64,000 nucleotides of DNA from Candidatus Limnocylindrales bacterium (GTDB lineage: Bacteria; Moduliflexota; Moduliflexia; Moduliflexales; JAUQPW01). A model generated the notes under the pieces. The model saw only the letters and a list, made by a program, of their open reading frames with translations. It made no database searches and was not told the origin of the DNA. Position 1 is the first letter of the stretch. Each line of letters starts with the position of its first letter. A program made the position numbers and the translations under genes. Below, piece after piece: positions 63,083 through 64,000 of the stretch. The DNA lies in contig DATMBG010000012.1 of the NCBI GenBank assembly GCA_035559535.1, positions 225,683 through 289,682 on the forward strand, read 5' to 3'.

Positions 63083-63323
63083 CTGGATGGTATTAAAGGG
63101 TTCATAAAAATTATTCCACCCTTCTGGTTTTTGATTTTCAAGTTTTGAGTCGGGGTGAAGAAAGCTAAGACGGACCGGTATCCACAAAAAATAAAATTTG
63201 AGTTTGTCCAATGTTTTAATTTTGTAAAATCTCGGGGATATATCCCCGCATATCTCTTTAAAAACCCTCTCTATTTTGAGTTCTCATACCATTTCTATGT
63301 TGAAGTGAGGGGTATCTTTTTTC

Positions 63324-63534
63324 TAACCCCTCTAGGCGCCGGGATACGAGTGAGGTACCTGAGGGGCACCTCCCTTCCTGACCTTCCTCCGCTTTACAGG
63401 GGAAGGAACTTTGAAGCGAAGTTCCCTCTCCCTCCCCCTCTCACCCTCCCCGTGGACGGGGAGGGTGAGAGGGGGAGGGAGGTGCCTTAACCCGGTACCT
63501 ATACCACCTAACCTCTCTTAAGCGCCAGGATAGG
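63324..63534. mobile_element. Hairpin element flanked by 25-bp direct repeats
   Basis: TAACCCCTCTAGGCGCCGGG (from 63324) recurs as TAACCTCTCTTAAGCGCCAG (from 63509), a direct repeat of about 25 bp. Between them, GGTACC...GGCACCTCCC and GGGAGGTGCC...GGTACC are inverted, and the core is a 26-bp perfect stem (63428-63453/63456-63481) with a GG loop. It has no coding potential. I infer a short palindromic mobile unit of the same broad type as the element at 50.6 kb. Confidence 0.55.
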
Positions 63535-63589
63535 AAGGTTAGTCCCAGCGGAGCGACCTGTTTAACAGCTACGGAGCTTGAAAAAATTC

Positions 63590-63792
63590 TAAATGACTGA
63601 ATCCTCCGATTTACGTCAGAGGCTATTAACGGTTCGTCCCTTGGCGGAGCTTTTCAGCTTATCCTGACGTGGAGGTGGTAAAGCGTCTAGACCCCATGCC
63701 TGATCCTTAGCTTGATGCCTATGGGGGTAACTCCTTGTGGCTACCCTGTTTAAGGGCAATCCTGGGGGATCGTCCTGCAGGTTATACGACAT
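63590..63792 (-). other. Structured gap with a 58-codon frame; possible relic of an IS200/IS605-type (TnpB) right end
   Basis: On the minus strand a 58-codon frame (63792-63616) reads RVATRSYPHRHQAKDQAWGL and ends TVNSL. Around it ACGTCAG/CTGACGT (63613-63619, 63664-63670), ACCCCAT/ATGGGGGT and CCTC...GAGG stems can form, ending in GGATTCAGTCA, as in right ends of TnpB-type elements. I cannot confirm this by comparison, and the frame may be noise. Together with 63083-63323, which is gene-free, this fills the gap to the EAL gene. Confidence 0.3.
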
Positions 63793-63794
63793 TT

Positions 63795-64000
63795 CTATTT
63801 AGAGTTGGTATCGGGCAGTAAATACCGGTCTTCTTGTAAAAGTTTCTCACAGGCTTCTGCCGGTACAGGTTTACCAAACAGGTAACCCTGGGCCTCATCA
63901 CACTGTTGGGCACATAAAAAAAACAACTGCTCCTCCGTCTCCACCCCCTCCGCTAAAACCTTCAACTCCAAAGCATGGGCCATGTCTATGATTAACCTGG
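63795..64000 (-). CDS. EAL-domain c-di-GMP phosphodiesterase, C-terminal fragment (cut by window edge)
   Basis: The frame is open to base 64000 and reads RLIIDMAHALELKVLAEGVE, then TEEQLFFLCAQQCDEAQGYL and FGKPVPAEACEKLL. This is the last part of an EAL domain (AEGVET motif; QGYLFGKP end). The apparent ATG at 63983 is internal. It closely resembles the end of the GGDEF/EAL gene at 46.5 kb (AEGVETEEQLTFLRPYRCDE), so the two are probably paralogues. Confidence 0.9.
   Translation of the reverse strand, partial: RLIIDMAHALELKVLAEGVETEEQLFFLCAQQCDEAQGYLFGKPVPAEACEKLLQEDRYLLPDTNSK

Overview
The window is a chromosomal piece of an uncultured Gram-negative bacterium, probably with at least partly anaerobic metabolism. 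Lipopolysaccharide genes (kdsB, a GnnA-like oxidoreductase) and an outer-membrane beta-barrel protein indicate two membranes. Complex I subunits, a Rex repressor, a 2[4Fe-4S] ferredoxin, a split Fe-S fumarase subunit, a long-form HisG and a probable selenoprotein are also present. G+C looks mid-range, by eye just under 50%. I cannot name the phylum. No tRNA, rRNA, CRISPR array, prophage or intact transposase was seen.

Layout. 1-6.8 kb (+): the end of ribBA, an HtrA protease, precorrin-2 dehydrogenase and hemD, an orphan fumarase beta subunit, an SDR and an acyl-CoA ligase. 6.8-9.3 kb (-): kdsB and pyrG. 9.3-10.8 kb: a MITE-like element, a perfect 42-bp palindrome, an SRPBCC protein and a ferredoxin promoter. 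10.8-20.9 kb: ferredoxin, a putative metallopeptidase, a crotonase, the gene group Gfo/Idh-DUF2905-hisG-MATE, then LysM, DUF169, beta-barrel, KTSC and M3 peptidase genes. 21.2-28.5 kb (+): nuoJKLMN followed by rex, with a promoter whose -10 box abuts a Rex-like operator. 28.7-35.1 kb: YjbQ, a coiled-coil nuclease-like protein, a DUF985 cupin, and the group pnkp-GNAT-TPR metallopeptidase. 35.4-46.6 kb: a small secreted protein, an ATP-grasp enzyme, an adenylate cyclase, nfuA with a radical SAM protein, a YjhG-like dehydratase and a GGDEF/EAL regulator. 46.8-50 kb (-): rtcB, archease and an aspartoacylase-like gene. 50.8-62.2 kb: surface-glycan or lipid-modification genes. 62.4-64 kb: a glutamine amidotransferase, a hairpin-rich gap and the end of an EAL gene.

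Three things stand out. (1) The radical SAM gene at 39.8-41.2 kb appears to read through an in-frame TGA as selenocysteine. The tail becomes EPWYC-U-AEPT, and a bSECIS-like hairpin lies at the right distance; ordinary gene calling cuts this tail off. (2) Many intergenic gaps contain imperfect inverted repeats built from degenerate 7-8 bp words (GGGAGTATG, GTCCGTTG, GTAAAACG, TTATCGTT and others). One copy lies inside a coding sequence and encodes a protein linker; several others create false N-terminal extensions on neighbouring genes. (3) At least two MITE-like elements share a terminal inverted repeat. RNA-repair enzymes (RtcB, archease, Pnkp kinase-phosphatase) occur at two loci, and Rex sits directly downstream of the operon it probably controls.
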